This document shows positions 6,167 through 7,247 of a stretch of DNA of 7,247 nucleotides, in pieces (position 1 is the first letter of the stretch; each line of letters starts with the position of its first letter). This DNA comes from CAMYLR01 sp039588915 (GTDB taxonomy: Bacteria > Gemmatimonadota > Gemmatimonadetes > JACCXV01 > JAHWKZ01): positions 1 to 7,247 of the forward strand of contig JBDGYV010000090.1 in assembly GCA_039588915.1 (NCBI GenBank). The letters run 5' to 3'. Made by a program: the position numbers and the translations under genes. The notes below the pieces were generated by a model. The model was not told where the DNA came from. It made no database searches and saw only the letters and a program-made list of their open reading frames with translations.

Positions 6167-6180
6167 GACACGCAAGCCGC

Positions 6181-6675
6181 TTGACGGGCGCTTTCCAGGA
6201 TAAGATCCCCGACAACTTGTGTTTCGGGTGCGGGCCGGGGAACGCTGACGGGCTCCAGATCAAGAGTGTCTGGACCGGAGCGATCAAGAGTGTCTGGACC
6301 GGAGCCGGCGAGTCAGTGTGTACGTACCAGCCGCAACCGCATCACGCGGCCGGACCACCCCAGTTCGTGAACGGTGGCATCATCGCTACGCTCATTGACT
6401 GTCACGCGGTGTGCTCAGCGATCGCCTTCGCCTACGAATCCGAAGGCCGCGAGATCGGCTCGGACCCGCCGATCTGGTACGCGACCGCGTCGCTCGATGT
6501 GCGTTACCTGCAGCCGACGCCGATCGAACCGCCGGTCGAAGTCCGGGCCCGGATCGTCGACTCCGACGATCGTAAGACGCGACTCACTTGCACGCTGTCA
6601 TCGAGTGGGAACACCTGCGCCGAAGGTGAGGTCGTCGCCGTTCGAGTGCCGAATGAGTGGCGGGAAGCCAACTAG
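6181..6675 (+). CDS. Hotdog-fold thioesterase-like protein (PaaI/4HBT superfamily)
   Basis: A 164-aa protein beginning at TTG 6181, 14 bases after the aldolase stop. No ATG or GTG in frame fits, apart from ATG 6106 deep in the aldolase, which adds a 25-residue Arg/His-rich out-of-frame-like stretch. It shows NLCFGCGPGNADGLQIK (12-28), the Cys-rich opening common in PaaI-like hotdog proteins, then the central helix entry QFVNGGIIATLIDCHAVCSA (61-80), where VNGG replaces the HGG of classical PaaI and D73 is the likely catalytic acid. The strand ASLDVRYLQPTPIEPPVEVRA (about 103-123) follows. The expected activity is acyl-CoA thioester hydrolysis; substrate unknown. Residues 27-34 and 35-42 are an exact repeat (IKSVWTGA twice) from a 24-bp tandem duplication in an early strand. 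The frame is kept, but the fold may be disturbed there. Confidence 0.8.
   Translation: MTGAFQDKIPDNLCFGCGPGNADGLQIKSVWTGAIKSVWTGAGESVCTYQPQPHHAAGPPQFVNGGIIATLIDCHAVCSAIAFAYESEGREIGSDPPIWYATASLDVRYLQPTPIEPPVEVRARIVDSDDRKTRLTCTLSSSGNTCAEGEVVAVRVPNEWREAN
6259..6306 (+). repeat. 24-bp tandem duplication inside the thioesterase gene
   Basis: The units 6259-6282 and 6283-6306 are identical at 23 of 24 bases, the last base being G in the first and C in the second (both Ala codons). Each unit is exactly eight codons, ATC through GCN, encoding IKSVWTGA. It sits right after the FGCGPGNADGLQ segment, so one copy is extra compared with the family. Confidence 0.95.
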
Positions 6676-6676
6676 G

Positions 6677-7060
6677 GTGGCCAAGGCGCTCGGTATCGGC
6701 GGCGCGTTCTTCAAGAGCCCGGACCCGAGGGCGCTCGCAGCCTGGTATTCGACGTGGCTGGAGGTTTCCGTAGACGAGCAAACGCAATCGGTTGCCTTCA
6801 AGCTCGACCAGCTTCCAGCTGGTGCGTTTTCTGTGTGGGCACCGTTCGACGCTGCGACCGAGTACTTCGGTCCGTCCGCGAAACCGTTCATGATCAATCT
6901 GATCGTCGACGATCTCGATGGCGCGTTATCACAGGTCGCTGAGGGCGGGGCGGAGATCGTGGGCGAAATAGAAGAGTACGACTTCGGCCGTTTCGGCTGG
7001 TTTATCGATCCCGACGGCAACAAGGTCGAGCTCTGGGAACCAGCACCGACCTCCTCATAG
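6677..7060 (+). CDS. Glyoxalase/bleomycin resistance (VOC) family protein
   Basis: A single-module VOC protein of 127 aa from GTG 6677, one base after the thioesterase stop. The two beta-alpha-beta-beta-beta halves are visible: LGIGGAFFKSPDPRALAAWY (5-24) opens the first, and PFMINLIVDDLDGALSQVAE (70-89) opens the second. FIDPDGNKVELWEP (109-122) is the classical closing strand, with E118 a possible metal ligand. VOC proteins include glyoxalase I, dioxygenases and resistance proteins; this subgroup is generally uncharacterised and I assign no substrate. An upstream in-frame ATG at 6653 (MSGGKPTRVAKAL) overlaps the thioesterase by 23 bases and is an alternative start; I prefer the GTG because family members start close to the first strand. 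It is probably cotranscribed with the three genes upstream. Confidence 0.8.
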   Translation: MAKALGIGGAFFKSPDPRALAAWYSTWLEVSVDEQTQSVAFKLDQLPAGAFSVWAPFDAATEYFGPSAKPFMINLIVDDLDGALSQVAEGGAEIVGEIEEYDFGRFGWFIDPDGNKVELWEPAPTSS

Positions 7061-7247
7061 CAGGTGGATCGCGACCTGACCGAGCAGCCACGCGCACGCC
7101 AACCCGCCATAGATCCCCAGCACGTAGCCCGACACCCCCATCAGCAGGCCGATGGGTGCCATCGCCGGGTGGTAGACGCCGGCCACGACTGGCGCACTCA
7201 GCGCACCCCCGACGTTCGCCATCGATCCGGTCGCTACGAAAAACAAC
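7055..7247 (-). CDS. C-terminal end of an integral membrane protein, probably DUF819 family
   Basis: The frame is open to the right edge and ends at the TGA at 7055-7057, giving 63 whole codons of the C-terminus. It reads FFVATGSMANVGGALSAPVV, then a short loop and two hydrophobic stretches (APIGLLMGVSGYVLGIYGG and LACAWLLGQVAIHLL). The pattern of a small-residue ANVGG loop, then PxGxLxGxxGYxxGxYxG and a final helix, resembles the end of DUF819 (YjcL-like) membrane proteins of unknown function. This is from memory of the family, and other ten-helix transporter folds are possible. The stop immediately abuts the stop of the convergent VOC gene with no bases between, so no terminator can be placed between them. 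Confidence 0.6.
   Translation of the reverse strand, partial: LFFVATGSMANVGGALSAPVVAGVYHPAMAPIGLLMGVSGYVLGIYGGLACAWLLGQVAIHLL

Overview
This is a GC-rich stretch of a bacterial chromosome filled almost entirely by core-metabolism genes. I see no phage, transposase, CRISPR, rRNA or tRNA. The window lacks a reliable taxonomic marker, so I leave the phylum open. High GC, tight gene packing, GTG and TTG starts, and at least one TANNNT box sitting directly before a start codon would suit a GC-rich lineage that uses leaderless mRNAs. A class I FBPase beside a DhnA/FbaB-type class I aldolase argues against a typical mycobacterium-like actinobacterium.

Layout, left to right. The window opens inside a 6-phosphogluconolactonase gene (+) that lacks only its first few codons. 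Three bases after its stop comes the stop of a convergent, full-length polyphosphate kinase ppk1 (-, 702-2957). Next is a short non-coding gap (2958-3092) holding a small fragment that resembles the first helix of a DoxX protein on the + strand. A two-gene minus-strand unit follows: a glutathione S-transferase-like gene (3461-4105) overlapping a DoxX membrane protein gene (3093-3464) by GTGA. Divergent from it is a plus-strand run of four genes: class I fructose-1,6-bisphosphatase (4214-5239), a class I fructose-bisphosphate aldolase broken by an internal deletion and frameshift (5239-6166), a hotdog-fold thioesterase-like gene carrying an exact in-frame 24-bp tandem duplication (6181-6675), and a glyoxalase/VOC-family gene (about 6677-7060). 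The window closes with the 3' end of a convergent membrane-protein gene, probably DUF819 family (-), whose stop directly abuts the VOC stop.

Biologically, fbp plus fba would form a gluconeogenic (or Calvin-cycle) pair working on fructose-1,6-bisphosphate. The lactonase belongs to the oxidative pentose phosphate pathway. Ppk1 handles phosphate and energy storage. The GST/DoxX pair suggests a redox or stress role.

I found no convincing new multi-gene system. The observations most worth a second look are the aldolase lesion (about 16 conserved residues and the frame lost), the DoxX-like fragment forming a 30-bp imperfect inverted repeat with the intact doxX gene in which every mismatch is synonymous, the young 24-bp duplication in the thioesterase, and the probable leaderless start of ppk1.
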